From Streptomyces chartreusis NRRL 3882 (GTDB lineage: Bacteria; Actinomycetota; Actinomycetes; Streptomycetales; Streptomycetaceae): a stretch of DNA of 64,000 nt. The notes beneath the pieces were generated by a model. The model searched no databases. It was not told the origin of the DNA and was given only the letters and a program-made list of their open reading frames with translations. Shown piece by piece: positions 1 to 9,043 of the stretch (within the stretch, counting starts at the first letter, position 1; the number at the start of each line of letters is the position of its first letter). The translations under genes were made by a program, and so were the position numbers. Where the stretch lies: the NCBI RefSeq assembly GCF_900236475.1, contig NZ_LT963352.1, positions 7,427,001-7,491,000 on the forward strand, in the 5' to 3' direction.

Positions 1-261
1 CTCGAGATCGACCTCCAGGGCGCCCGTCTGGTCCGGGAGTCGATGCCCGAGGCCCAGCTGGTGTTCCTGGCTCCTCCCTCCTGGGAGGAGCTGGTGCGCA
101 GACTCACCGGGCGGGGCACCGAACCGCCCGAGGTCATCGAGCGCCGGCTCGAGGCGGCCAAGATCGAACTGGCCGCCGAGCCGGAGTTCGACACGACCCT
201 GGTGAACACCTCCGTCGAGGACGTGGCTCGCGAGCTGCTAGCCTTGATGGACGTCGTGTGA
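1..261 (+). CDS. gmk: Guanylate kinase, C-terminal part (5' end outside window)
   Basis: The open frame runs in from the window edge and the last 86 residues are visible. It begins with the guanylate-kinase signature LEIDLQGARLVRE, which in complete enzymes follows the GMP-binding region, and continues through the LID-type arginine-rich segment (RRLTGRGTEPPEVIERRL). The enzyme phosphorylates GMP to GDP in the cytoplasm. It lies 71 nt upstream of rpoZ on the same strand, the classic gmk-rpoZ-coaBC-metK-priA order of actinobacteria, so co-transcription with rpoZ is likely. The start codon and P-loop are not in the window. Confidence 0.95.
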   Translation, partial: LEIDLQGARLVRESMPEAQLVFLAPPSWEELVRRLTGRGTEPPEVIERRLEAAKIELAAEPEFDTTLVNTSVEDVARELLALMDVV

Positions 262-332
262 CCATCGCTGATCGTTTCCGGGTCTCGCTGATCACCCCGA
301 CAGAATCTTTCCCATCCATCGGAAGGTAGAGC

Positions 333-605
333 GTGTCCTCTTCCATCTCCGCGCCCGAGGGCATCATCAACCCGCCGATCGACGAGCTCCTCGAGGCCAC
401 CGACTCGAAGTACAGCCTCGTGATCTACGCGGCCAAGCGGGCCCGCCAGATCAACGCGTACTACTCGCAGCTCGGCGAGGGTCTCCTCGAGTACGTCGGT
501 CCTCTCGTCGACACCCACGTCCACGAGAAGCCGCTCTCGATCGCCCTTCGCGAGATCAACGCGGGGCTGCTGACGTCCGAGGCCGTCGAGGGCCCGGCGC
601 AGTAA
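333..605 (+). CDS. rpoZ: DNA-directed RNA polymerase omega subunit
   Basis: This 90-residue protein starts at GTG 333 with a GGAAGG Shine-Dalgarno at 321-326. It contains the omega-family core: PPIDELLEATDSKYSLVIYA, then a KRARQIN segment of the conserved helix, then GPLVDTHVHEKPLSIALREI. Omega folds around the C-terminal region of beta-prime and helps assemble RNA polymerase. The length matches Streptomyces omega. A strong hairpin at 635-669 follows, so most gmk-rpoZ transcripts probably end there. Confidence 0.95.
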   Translation: MSSSISAPEGIINPPIDELLEATDSKYSLVIYAAKRARQINAYYSQLGEGLLEYVGPLVDTHVHEKPLSIALREINAGLLTSEAVEGPAQ

Positions 606-634
606 GTACTATTTGCAGCTTGACGCTGACTTTT

Positions 635-669
635 CCACAGGCCCGGCAGGCCGACTGCCGGGCCTGTGG
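635..669 (+). terminator. Perfect 15-bp hairpin after rpoZ
   Basis: The arms 635-649 and 655-669 are perfectly complementary around a 5-nt loop. There is no U-tract after the stem, which is usual for Streptomyces terminators. It lies 29 nt after the rpoZ stop and just before the coaBC start region. Confidence 0.7.
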
Positions 670-720
670 TGTGTCATGGAGTCGTACGTTGTGCCGGTTG
701 CCGAGGTCCGGGGAGAGACG

Positions 721-1923
721 GTGGACAAACCGAAGGTCGTTCTGGGGGTCAGTGGCGGCATCGCCGCGTACAAGGCCTGTGAGCTGCTGCGGCGGTTGAC
801 GGAGTCGGGCCATGACGTGCGCGTCGTCCCCACCGCCTCCGCGCTGCACTTCGTCGGCGCCGCCACCTGGTCCGCGCTCTCCGGAAACCCGGTCTCCACC
901 GAGGTGTGGGACGACGTGCACGAGGTCCCGCACGTCCGCATCGGACAGCACGCCGACCTGGTCGTCGTCGCCCCCGCCACCGCCGACATGCTCGCCAAGG
1001 CGGCCCACGGCCTCGCCGACGACCTCCTGACCAACACCCTCCTCACCGCCCGCTGCCCGGTCGTCTTCGCCCCCGCCATGCACACGGAGATGTGGGAGCA
1101 CCCGGCCACCCAGGAGAACGTGGCGACGCTGCGCCGCCGCGGCGCCCTGGTCATCGAACCGGCCGTGGGCCGCCTCACCGGCGTCGACACCGGCAAGGGC
1201 CGGCTCCCCGACCCGGGCGAGATCTTCGAGGTCTGCCGCCGGGTGCTGGCCCGGGGCGTGACCGAGCCCGACCTGAAGGGCCGGCACGTGGTGATCAGCG
1301 CCGGCGGCACCCGCGAGCCCCTGGACCCCGTCCGCTTCCTCGGCAACCGCTCCTCAGGCAAGCAGGGCTACGCCCTCGCCCGCACCGCGGCCGCCCGCGG
1401 CGCCCGCGTCACGCTGATCGCGGCCAACAGCGCCCTGCCCGACCCGGCCGGCGTGGACGTCGTCCCCGTGGGCACCGCCCTGCAGCTGCGGGAGGCGGTG
1501 CTGGAGGCCTCCGCAGACGCCGACGCGGTGGTCATGGCCGCGGCGGTGGCGGACTTCCGCCCGGCGGTGTACGCGGCCGGGAAGATCAAGAAGAAGGACG
1601 ACCAGGAGCCGGAGCCGATCACGCTGGTGCGGAATCCGGACATCCTCGCGGAGGTCTCCGCCGAGCGCGCCCGCCCCGGCCAGGTGATCGTCGGCTTCGC
1701 GGCGGAGACCGACGACGTGCTCGCCAACGGCCGCGCGAAACTGAAGCGCAAGGGCTGTGATCTGCTGGTGGTGAACGAGGTCGGGGAGAGCAGAACCTTC
1801 GGTTCCGAGGAGAACGAGGCCGTCGTCCTCGGCGCCGACGGCAGCGAGACCGCGGTGCCGCACGGACCCAAGGAAGCCCTGGCCGAAACCGTATGGGGCC
1901 TGGTGGTCGAGCGCCTTCACTGA
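721..1923 (+). CDS. coaBC: Bifunctional phosphopantothenoylcysteine decarboxylase / phosphopantothenate-cysteine ligase
   Basis: This 400-residue bifunctional enzyme carries out two steps of coenzyme A synthesis: joining cysteine to 4'-phosphopantothenate (CoaB) and decarboxylating the product (CoaC). The N-terminal flavoprotein half starts with VVLGVSGGIAAYKA and contains PHVRIGQHADLVVVAPATA and the APAMHTEMW segment. The CoaB half, from about residue 190, has GGTREPLDPVRFLGNRSSGK and the lysine-rich GKIKKKD loop. I chose GTG 721 because GGGGAGAG lies 5 nt upstream and MDKPKVVLGVSGG is the usual start. An in-frame ATG at 676 is possible but has no clear ribosome site and lies close behind the rpoZ terminator. 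Confidence 0.95.
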   Translation: MDKPKVVLGVSGGIAAYKACELLRRLTESGHDVRVVPTASALHFVGAATWSALSGNPVSTEVWDDVHEVPHVRIGQHADLVVVAPATADMLAKAAHGLADDLLTNTLLTARCPVVFAPAMHTEMWEHPATQENVATLRRRGALVIEPAVGRLTGVDTGKGRLPDPGEIFEVCRRVLARGVTEPDLKGRHVVISAGGTREPLDPVRFLGNRSSGKQGYALARTAAARGARVTLIAANSALPDPAGVDVVPVGTALQLREAVLEASADADAVVMAAAVADFRPAVYAAGKIKKKDDQEPEPITLVRNPDILAEVSAERARPGQVIVGFAAETDDVLANGRAKLKRKGCDLLVVNEVGESRTFGSEENEAVVLGADGSETAVPHGPKEALAETVWGLVVERLH

Positions 1924-2160
1924 TGTTTCAGTCGCCCTGCGCCCCCGTGAAACACGGCCGATCGGGGCGTGGCGCCTCTGGCCAACGCAGCTCGGCATTG
2001 GGCAGAATGCCCGTGCCGCAGGTCACAGCACTTCCGAGTGTCGAGACAGGGGGACCGTGGCCGAAGCGTGACCGATAAACTGTTCCACGGACGGCGCCGG
2101 GTGCAGCCCCCGCCGTCCGCCAATGATCAGCCAGCAGCCGCTGCAACCCCAGGGAGCGTT

Positions 2161-3369
2161 GTGTCCCGTCGCCTGTTCACCTCGGAGTCCGTGACCGAGG
2201 GTCACCCCGACAAGATCGCTGACCAGATCAGCGACACCATTCTCGACGCGCTGCTCCGCGAGGACCCGACCTCCCGGGTCGCCGTCGAGACCTTGATCAC
2301 GACCGGCCTGGTGCACGTGGCCGGCGAGGTCACCACCAAGACGTACGCGGACATCGCGACGCTGGTCCGGAACAAGATCCTCGAAATCGGCTACGACTCC
2401 TCGAAGAAGGGCTTCGACGGCGCCTCCTGCGGCGTCTCGGTGTCGATCGGCGCGCAGTCCCCGGACATCGCCCAGGGCGTGGACACGGCTTACGAGTCCC
2501 GTGTCGAGGGCGACGAGGACGAGCTCGACAAGCAGGGCGCGGGCGACCAGGGCCTGATGTTCGGCTACGCGACGGACGAGACGCCGACGCTCATGCCGCT
2601 GCCGATCTTCCTGGCCCACCGCCTGTCGAAGCGCCTGTCCGACGTGCGCAAGAACGGCACGATCCCCTACCTGCGCCCGGACGGCAAGACGCAGGTCACC
2701 ATCGAGTACGACGGCGACAAGGCGGTCCGCCTGGACACCGTCGTCGTCTCCTCGCAGCACGCCTCCGACATCGACCTGGACTCGCTCCTGGCTCCGGACA
2801 TCAAGGAGTTCGTCGTCGACCCGGAGCTCAAGGCGCTGCTCGACGAGGGCATCAAGCTGGACACGGAGAACTACCGCCTCCTGGTCAACCCCACCGGCCG
2901 CTTCGAGATCGGCGGCCCGATGGGTGACGCCGGCCTGACCGGCCGCAAGATCATCATCGACACCTACGGCGGCATGGCCCGCCACGGCGGCGGCGCCTTC
3001 TCCGGCAAGGACCCGTCCAAGGTCGACCGCTCCGCGGCGTACGCCATGCGCTGGGTCGCCAAGAACGTGGTCGCCGCGGGTCTCGCCACCCGCTGCGAGG
3101 TCCAGGTGGCCTACGCCATCGGCAAGGCCGAGCCGGTCGGTCTGTTCGTCGAGACCTTCGGCACCGCCAAGGTCGACACGGAGAAGATCGAGAAGGCGAT
3201 CGACGAGGTCTTCGACCTCCGTCCGGCCGCCATCATCCGCGACCTCGACCTGCTCCGCCCGATCTACTCCCAGACGGCGGCGTACGGCCACTTCGGCCGG
3301 GAGCTTCCCGAGTTCACCTGGGAGCGGACGGACCGCGTGGACGCGCTGCGCAAGGCCGTGGGCCTGTAA
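2161..3369 (+). CDS. metK: S-adenosylmethionine synthetase
   Basis: MetK makes S-adenosylmethionine from ATP and methionine. The 402-residue product has the N-terminal GHPDKIADQISD motif, the GAGDQGLMFGYATDET ATP-binding motif, and the C-terminal glycine-rich loop GGGAFSGKDPSKVDRSAAY. All are family signatures, and the length equals that of other Streptomyces MetK proteins. GTG 2161 is preferred over upstream in-frame starts because AGGGAG sits at 2151-2156 and the family begins SRRLFTSESVTEGHPD. I see no SAM-I or SAM-II riboswitch in the 237-nt leader. The only structure noticed there is a 7-bp inverted repeat at 1924-1930/1948-1954. Confidence 0.97.
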   Translation: MSRRLFTSESVTEGHPDKIADQISDTILDALLREDPTSRVAVETLITTGLVHVAGEVTTKTYADIATLVRNKILEIGYDSSKKGFDGASCGVSVSIGAQSPDIAQGVDTAYESRVEGDEDELDKQGAGDQGLMFGYATDETPTLMPLPIFLAHRLSKRLSDVRKNGTIPYLRPDGKTQVTIEYDGDKAVRLDTVVVSSQHASDIDLDSLLAPDIKEFVVDPELKALLDEGIKLDTENYRLLVNPTGRFEIGGPMGDAGLTGRKIIIDTYGGMARHGGGAFSGKDPSKVDRSAAYAMRWVAKNVVAAGLATRCEVQVAYAIGKAEPVGLFVETFGTAKVDTEKIEKAIDEVFDLRPAAIIRDLDLLRPIYSQTAAYGHFGRELPEFTWERTDRVDALRKAVGL

Positions 3370-3420
3370 GTCCCCGGAAGGCGGCGGGGCCGCAGGTCCG
3401 ACGCCGCCGCGGTTCCTCGC

Positions 3421-3452
3421 GAGGCCCGGCACCCTTCGGGGCGCCGGGCCTC
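3421..3452 (+). terminator. GC-rich hairpin after metK
   Basis: Arms 3421-3430 and 3443-3452 form a 10-bp perfect stem about 50 nt after the metK stop. There is no U-tract. It separates metK from the priA-like gene. Confidence 0.6.
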
Positions 3453-3527
3453 GTCGTGCGTCCGGCGGGCGGGAGGCGGGTACTCGAGGGCCGCCGGATG
3501 TCAGTGACGTTTGGTAAGAATGCAAGC

Positions 3528-5675
3528 GTGAGCAGCGAGAACGAACAGGCGGGCGGCGGCGCGGAGGGCGCGCCGCCCGAGCAGCTCGCGCTCATCCGGG
3601 AGAGTGTGCGGAAGGCCAGGACGCCTCGGGCCAAGCCGCGGACCTGGCGGGGGGCCGCGCTCGCCAAGGACCTGCCCGTCGCCCGGGTGCTCGTCGACAA
3701 GGGTGTGCTCCATCTCGACCGGTACTTCGACTACGCCGTGCCCGAGGAACTGGACGAGCAGGCCCAGCCCGGCGTGCGGGTGCGGGTGCGGTTCGGGGCC
3801 GGGCGGCACCGGGTGCGGGACGGGCGGCGCGAGGGCGGCGGGCTGATCGACGGGTTCCTCGTCGAGCGGCTGGCCGAGTCCGACTACTCCGGGCCGCTGG
3901 CCGCCCTCGCCCAGGTCGTGTCGCCCGAGCGGGTGCTCAGTGAGGAACTGGTCGGGCTGGCCCGTGCGGTCGCCGACCGGTACGCAGGCAGCCTCGCCGA
4001 CGTCCTGCAACTCGCGGTGCCGCCGCGCAGCGCACGGGCCGAGCAGCGCCCCTCGCCCGCACCGCTGCCACCGCCCCCGGCGCCCGTGGCGGGCTCCTGG
4101 CAGCGGTACGAGCAGGGAGGGGCCTTCCTGGAGTCGCTCGCCTCCGGCGGCGCGCCCCGGGCCGTGTGGAACGCGCTGCCCGGCCCGCAGTGGAGCGAGG
4201 AGCTGGCCCGGGCCGTCGGGGCGACGCTGGCCTCCGGTCGCGGTGCGCTCGCCGTCCTGCCCGACGGGCGGGCGGTCGCGCGGGTGGACGCCGCCTTGAC
4301 GGCCCTGCTGGGGAAGGGGCGGCACGCGGTGCTCACCGCCGACGCGGGACCCGAGAAGCGGTACGCGCAGTGGCTCGCGGTCCGGCGGGGCTCCGTGCGG
4401 GCCGTGATCGGGACCCGGGCCGCGATGTTCGCACCGGTCCAGGACCTCGGGCTGGTCGCCATCTGGGACGACGGGGACGACAGCCACAGCGAGCAGCACG
4501 CCCCGCAGCCCCATGCGCGTGAGGTGCTGCTGCTGCGGGCCGCCCAGGACAAGTGCGGCTTCCTGCTGGGCAGTTGGGGCTGCACGGTGGAGGCCGCGCA
4601 GCTCGTCGAGAGCGGGTGGGCCCGTCCGCTGGTCGCCGGGCGTGAGCAGGTGCGGGCCACCGCTCCGCTCGTCCGCACCGTCGGCGACGGGGACCTCGCG
4701 CGGGACGAGGCCGCCCGGGCCGCCCGGCTGCCGACCCTCGCCTGGCAGGTCGTCAGGGAGGGCCTGCGGCACGGTCCGGTGCTGGTGCAGGTGCCCCGGC
4801 GGGGATACGTACCGCGCATGGCGTGCGCCAACTGCCGGGCGCCCGCGCGGTGCCGGCACTGCTCCGGGCCGCTGGAAACGCGGGACGGCGGCGCGCTGTG
4901 CTGCGGGTGGTGCGGCCGTGAGGAGAACGGCTGGCACTGCCCGGAGTGCGGTGCGTTCCGGCTGCGCGCCTCGGTGGTGGGCGCGCGGCGGACCGCCGAG
5001 GAACTCGGACGGGCCTTCCCCGCCGTTCCGGTGCGGACCTCGGGTCGTGAACACGTGCTCGACACGGTGCCGGGGGCGCCTGCGCTGGTGGTGAGTACGC
5101 CGGGGGCCGAGCCCGTCGCCGAGGGCGGATACGCGGCGGCGCTGCTGCTCGACGGGTGGGCGATGCTCGGGCGGCCCGATCTGCGGGCCGGTGAGGACGC
5201 GTTGCGGCGGTGGATCGCGGCCGGGTCGCTCGTCCGGCCGCAGCCGGTCGGCGGCACAGTGGTGGTCGTGGCCGAGCCGACGCTGCGGCCGGTCCAGGCG
5301 CTCGTACGGTGGGACCCCGTCGGTCACGCGGTGCGGGAACTCGCCGAGCGGGCCGAGCTGGGGTTTCCGCCGGTGTCGCGGATGGCGGCCGTGTCGGGGC
5401 CGGCGGAGGCGGTGGCCGAGTTTCTCCGTGCGGCCGAACTGCCGCCGGAGGCCGAGGTGCTGGGGCCGGTGCCATTGCCCGTCCCGGCCGCGGGGCGACC
5501 GCGGCGGGCGGGGGCGCCGCCGCCCGGGGAGCAGTGGGAGCGGGCGTTGGTCCGGGTGCCGCCGGGCAAGGGGGCGGCACTGGCCGCCGCGCTGAAGGCC
5601 GCGCAGGCCGCGCGGACGGCCCGGGGGAGTGCGGAGCCTGTCTGGGTGCGGATCGATCCGGCTGACATCGGGTGA
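3528..5675 (+). CDS. priA: PriA-like primosomal protein N' lacking helicase motifs
   Basis: This is the actinobacterial PriA (about 715 residues), expected to act in replication-fork restart. The N-terminal 3'-DNA-binding domain (LVDKGVLHLDRYFDYAVPEEL) and the eight-cysteine zinc module are intact; the zinc module begins CANCRAPARCRHC and runs on through CGWCG and CPECG, coded around 4815-4960. The ATPase core is degenerate. The segment where a GxTGSGKT P-loop belongs reads ASGRGALAVLPDG. The DEEHD Walker B box of E. coli PriA reads WDDGDDSHSE. It probably binds DNA and partners without canonical helicase activity. GTG 3528 is preceded by TAAGAAT six bases upstream, which would suit a leaderless start. 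ATG 3498, after CGAGGG, is a fair alternative. Confidence 0.88.
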   Translation: MSSENEQAGGGAEGAPPEQLALIRESVRKARTPRAKPRTWRGAALAKDLPVARVLVDKGVLHLDRYFDYAVPEELDEQAQPGVRVRVRFGAGRHRVRDGRREGGGLIDGFLVERLAESDYSGPLAALAQVVSPERVLSEELVGLARAVADRYAGSLADVLQLAVPPRSARAEQRPSPAPLPPPPAPVAGSWQRYEQGGAFLESLASGGAPRAVWNALPGPQWSEELARAVGATLASGRGALAVLPDGRAVARVDAALTALLGKGRHAVLTADAGPEKRYAQWLAVRRGSVRAVIGTRAAMFAPVQDLGLVAIWDDGDDSHSEQHAPQPHAREVLLLRAAQDKCGFLLGSWGCTVEAAQLVESGWARPLVAGREQVRATAPLVRTVGDGDLARDEAARAARLPTLAWQVVREGLRHGPVLVQVPRRGYVPRMACANCRAPARCRHCSGPLETRDGGALCCGWCGREENGWHCPECGAFRLRASVVGARRTAEELGRAFPAVPVRTSGREHVLDTVPGAPALVVSTPGAEPVAEGGYAAALLLDGWAMLGRPDLRAGEDALRRWIAAGSLVRPQPVGGTVVVVAEPTLRPVQALVRWDPVGHAVRELAERAELGFPPVSRMAAVSGPAEAVAEFLRAAELPPEAEVLGPVPLPVPAAGRPRRAGAPPPGEQWERALVRVPPGKGAALAAALKAAQAARTARGSAEPVWVRIDPADIG

Positions 5676-5745
5676 GCCGGTGACTGCGGTCGTCCGAGCC
5701 GGTGGCGGTGGCTGAGGTCGTGTCTGCCGCTGTTCGCTGCGCGTA

Positions 5746-5788
5746 CAGGCCGCTGCCCTCCCCTACGTATCGGGAGGGCAGCGGCCTG
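5746..5788. terminator. Bidirectional 17-bp hairpin between priA and the HTH gene
   Basis: Arms 5746-5762 and 5772-5788 pair perfectly around a 9-nt loop. It sits between the priA stop (5675) and the stop of the convergent HTH gene (5806) and can serve both. Confidence 0.75.
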
Positions 5789-5805
5789 TCGGGGCGGGGT
5801 GCGGG

Positions 5806-6342
5806 TCAGCCGTTGCGTGGGCCGGGGAAGGCCGTCGGCCTCGCCTCGTCGCGCAGGGCCGGGCTGCCCGCCGTCGGCTGGGTGGGCATGGAGCGGGCCG
5901 CCGGGACCGTCGGGAGGCCGGTGTTCACACTGACCGTGCGCGAGCCCGAGGGCTCCGGTGTCCGCTCCGCCTCGGACGCGGCCGACTGGGCCGTGGCCCG
6001 GCGTGCGCCGTAACGGCGGTGGACCGCCTGTTTGGTGACTCCGAGCGCGGAGCCCACCGCGTCCCACGAGAAGCCGAGCGAGCGGTCGAAGTCCACGGCC
6101 GCCGTGACCAGGGTCTCGACACTGTCCCGCAGCTCCTGGGCGAGACGTACCGTCGGGGCGGGGGCGCGTCCGTAGACGACGAAGCCCGTGGAGGAGCCGG
6201 AGCGGCGCGGGCGGTAGACGTTGCCCAGCTGGGCGGTGAGTGTGCGCAGTGCGTCCACCTGCCGGCGGACCCGCTCGATGTCCCGCACCAGCAAGTGCAG
6301 GCTGGCCCGAGCCTGGGCGTCGTGGGTTGCGTGGTCGGCCAT
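5806..6342 (-). CDS. Helix-turn-helix protein, probable Streptomyces-conserved regulator
   Basis: The 178-residue product begins MADHATHDAQARASLH. It has an N-terminal helical region rich in Leu/Arg (VRDIERVRRQVDALRTLTAQ), a central segment, and a sigma-region-4-like HTH at about residues 95-125 (FSWDAVGSALGVTKQAVHRR). The tail is Pro/Ser/Thr-rich and probably disordered. I chose ATG 6342 because GAGAGG lies about 9 nt upstream. The longer frame to 6708 would overlap the fmt promoter region and start. The gene is divergent from fmt (271 nt apart). Its target is unknown, and I recognise no named family beyond HTH. Confidence 0.75.
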   Translation of the reverse strand: MADHATHDAQARASLHLLVRDIERVRRQVDALRTLTAQLGNVYRPRRSGSSTGFVVYGRAPAPTVRLAQELRDSVETLVTAAVDFDRSLGFSWDAVGSALGVTKQAVHRRYGARRATAQSAASEAERTPEPSGSRTVSVNTGLPTVPAARSMPTQPTAGSPALRDEARPTAFPGPRNG

Positions 6343-6613
6343 GAACAAGCCTCTCGAACCGGCGTTGAAAGGGAATGGGCCGCGATCGCGGCCCGATGTG
6401 GTCAACTCTGTCTTGACCAACGCGGATTCGCTCCGCGGGTCACGGTGTGGGGGCGTGGGGGCATATGCGTGCGCCTGTTTGCGCGGGGTGTGCGCCTCGG
6501 CCTTCGGCCGTCGGCTCCGTCTGTCCGCCCGCGCACCACCCGTTCCACGGCGGGGCTCATAGACTTGTGTGCTGCCCGCCGTCCACTCCCGCCCGAGAGG
6601 CCCCCACCACCCC

Positions 6614-7546
6614 ATGAAGCTCGTCTTCGCCGGTACACCCGAGGTCGCCGTTCCCGCTCTGGACGCTCTTCTCGCCTCTGAGCGGCACGAGGTGGCCGCT
6701 GTCGTCACGCGGCCCGACGCGCCGGCCGGGCGTGGGCGCAGGCTCGTCGCGTCGCCCGTCGCCGAGCGGGCGGAGGAGGCCGGAATCGAGGTGCTGAAGC
6801 CCGCGAAGCCGAAGGACCCCGAGTTCCTGGAGCGGCTGCGGGAGATCGGGCCGGACTGCTGTCCCGTCGTCGCCTACGGCGCGCTGCTGCCCCGGGTCGC
6901 CCTCGACGTCCCCGCGCACGGCTGGGTCAATCTGCACTTCTCCCTGCTGCCGGCCTGGCGCGGCGCCGCGCCCGTGCAGCACGCCATCATGGCCGGGGAC
7001 GAGATCACCGGGGCTTCCACCTTCCTGATCGAGGAGGGCCTCGACTCCGGGCCGGTGTACGGGACGGTCACCGAGGAGATCCGGCCCACCGACACCAGCG
7101 GGGACCTGCTGACGCGGCTGGCCTTCGCCGGTGCCGGGCTGCTCGCGGCGACCATGGACGGGATCGAGGACGGCACGCTGAAGGCCGTACCGCAGCCGGC
7201 CGAAGGGGTCAGCCTGGCCCCGAAGGTCAACGTCGAGGACGCCCACATCGACTGGAGCGCGCCCGCGCTGCGCGTCGACCGGATGGTGCGGGGCTGCACC
7301 CCGGCTCCCGGCGCCTGGACCACGTTCCGCGGTGAGCGGCTCAAGCTCATCCAGGTCACCCCCGCGCCGGACCGGACGGATCTCGCCCCGGGGCAGATCT
7401 CCGCCGGCAAGAACAACGTGTACGTCGGCACCGGCTCGTACGCCGTCGAGCTGCTCTGGGTGCAGGCCCAGGGCAAGAAGCCGATGCGGGCGGCGGACTG
7501 GGCCCGCGGGGTGCGGATCACCGAGGGCGAGCGGCTCGGGGGCTGA
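6614..7546 (+). CDS. fmt: Methionyl-tRNA formyltransferase
   Basis: Fmt transfers a formyl group from 10-formyl-THF to Met-tRNAfMet for translation initiation. The 310-residue protein opens MKLVFAGTPEVAVPALDAL and has the catalytic/folate-binding signature in HGWVNLHFSLLPAWRGAAPV (Asn, His and the SLLPxxRGxxP loop), followed by the C-terminal OB-like tRNA-binding domain. ATG 6614 matches the family start, and the in-frame start at 6569 only adds non-conserved residues. It is followed 69 nt later by rsmB. fmt-rsmB is a frequent bacterial pairing. Confidence 0.96.
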   Translation: MKLVFAGTPEVAVPALDALLASERHEVAAVVTRPDAPAGRGRRLVASPVAERAEEAGIEVLKPAKPKDPEFLERLREIGPDCCPVVAYGALLPRVALDVPAHGWVNLHFSLLPAWRGAAPVQHAIMAGDEITGASTFLIEEGLDSGPVYGTVTEEIRPTDTSGDLLTRLAFAGAGLLAATMDGIEDGTLKAVPQPAEGVSLAPKVNVEDAHIDWSAPALRVDRMVRGCTPAPGAWTTFRGERLKLIQVTPAPDRTDLAPGQISAGKNNVYVGTGSYAVELLWVQAQGKKPMRAADWARGVRITEGERLGG

Positions 7547-7615
7547 CGCGGCGACACGTCCGGGGCGGCGTAGGCTGGACGGCGCACTTCTTCTCACACC
7601 CGGAGCACCTTTTTC

Positions 7616-9043
7616 GTGAGCGACCAGCCCCGTCGGCCCCGTACGTCCGGCAAGCCCTACCGGCGGCCCAAGAAGGACCCCGTCCGCATCCTCGCCTTCG
7701 AGGCGCTGAGGGCCGTGGACGAGCGGGACGCCTACGCCAACCTCGTTCTGCCGCCCCTGTTGCGCAAGGCGCGGGAGAAGGAGGGACCCGAGAAGTTCGA
7801 CGCCCGGGACGCGGCGCTCGCCACCGAGCTGGTGTACGGCACGCTGCGGCGGCAGGGGACGTACGACGCGGTCCTCTCGGCCTGCGTGGACCGGCCGCTG
7901 GGGGAGGTCGACCCGCCGGTGCTGGACGTGCTGAGCCTCGGCGCGCACCAGCTGCTCGGGACACGGATCCCGACGCACGCGGCGGTGTCGGCCACCGTCG
8001 AGCTCGCGCGGGTCGTGCTCGGCGACGGGCGGGCCAAGTTCGTCAACGCCGTGCTGCGGAAGGTCGCGCAGCACGACCTGGACGGCTGGCTGGAGCGGGT
8101 CGCGCCGCCCTATGACGAGGACCCCGAGGACCACCTCGCCGTCGTCCACTCGCACCCGCGGTGGGTCGTGTCGGCGCTGTGGGACTCCCTCGGCGGCGGC
8201 CGCGCCGGTATCGAGGACCTGCTGCGCGCCGACAACGAGCGGCCCGAGGTGACCCTGGTCGCGCGCCCCGGGCGGGCCACCGCCGAGGAACTGCTCGAAG
8301 AGGACGCAGCCGTGCCGGGGCACTGGTCGCCGTACGCCGTGCGGCTGACCGAGGGCGGTGAGCCGGGCGCAGTCGCGGCCGTACGGGACGGACGCGCGGG
8401 CGTGCAGGACGAGGGCAGCCAGCTCGTGGCGCTCGCCCTCGCGGCCGCGCCCCTGGACGGGCCGGACCGGCGGTGGCTGGACGGGTGTGCGGGGCCCGGC
8501 GGCAAGGCCGCGCTGCTCGGCGCCCTCGCGGCCCAGCGGGGCGCGCTGCTCGTCGCCTCCGAGAAGCAGACCCACCGCGCCGGGCTCGTGGCCAAGGCGC
8601 TGGACGGGAACCCCGGGCCCTACCAGGTGATCGCCGCCGACGGGACGCGACCGGCGTGGCGGCCCGGCAGCTTCGACCGCGTGCTGGTCGACGTGCCGTG
8701 CACCGGGCTCGGTGCCCTGCGGCGCCGCCCCGAGGCGCGCTGGCGGCGCCGGCCGGAGGACCTGGAGGGGTTCGCGCCGTTGCAGCGCGGCCTGCTGCGC
8801 ACCGCCCTGGAGTCGGTGCGGGTCGGCGGAGTCGTGGGCTACGCGACCTGCTCGCCGCACCTCGCCGAGACCAGGGCCGTGGTCGCCGACGTCCTCAAGC
8901 AGTACCCGGACACCGACCTCCTCGACGCCCGGCCGCTGCTGCCCGGCGTACCGGACCTCGGCGAAGGGCCCGACGTGCAGCTGTGGCCGCACCTGCACGG
9001 GACCGACGCGATGTACCTGGCGCTCATCCGCCGGACCGGCTGA
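7616..9043 (+). CDS. rsmB: 16S rRNA (cytosine-967 C5)-methyltransferase
   Basis: RsmB/Sun methylates C967 of 16S rRNA. This 475-residue protein has an N-terminal NusB-like RNA-binding domain (about residues 20-160; DAALATELVYGTLRRQGTYD) and a C-terminal Rossmann methyltransferase. SAM motif I is DGCAGPGGKAALLGAL. Motif IV, with the catalytic Pro-Cys, is DVPCTGLGALRRRPEARW. Motif VI, with the second cysteine, is GYATCSPHLAETR. The Streptomyces N-terminus is basic (PRRPRTSGKPYRRPKK). Its 3' end overlaps the convergent MMPL gene by 20 bp (9024-9043). Confidence 0.94.
   Translation: MSDQPRRPRTSGKPYRRPKKDPVRILAFEALRAVDERDAYANLVLPPLLRKAREKEGPEKFDARDAALATELVYGTLRRQGTYDAVLSACVDRPLGEVDPPVLDVLSLGAHQLLGTRIPTHAAVSATVELARVVLGDGRAKFVNAVLRKVAQHDLDGWLERVAPPYDEDPEDHLAVVHSHPRWVVSALWDSLGGGRAGIEDLLRADNERPEVTLVARPGRATAEELLEEDAAVPGHWSPYAVRLTEGGEPGAVAAVRDGRAGVQDEGSQLVALALAAAPLDGPDRRWLDGCAGPGGKAALLGALAAQRGALLVASEKQTHRAGLVAKALDGNPGPYQVIAADGTRPAWRPGSFDRVLVDVPCTGLGALRRRPEARWRRRPEDLEGFAPLQRGLLRTALESVRVGGVVGYATCSPHLAETRAVVADVLKQYPDTDLLDARPLLPGVPDLGEGPDVQLWPHLHGTDAMYLALIRRTG

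Noticed and set aside
1924..2160. SAM riboswitch before metK
   Set aside because: None of the SAM-I, SAM-II or SAM-IV conserved blocks was seen. Only a 7-bp inverted repeat is present.
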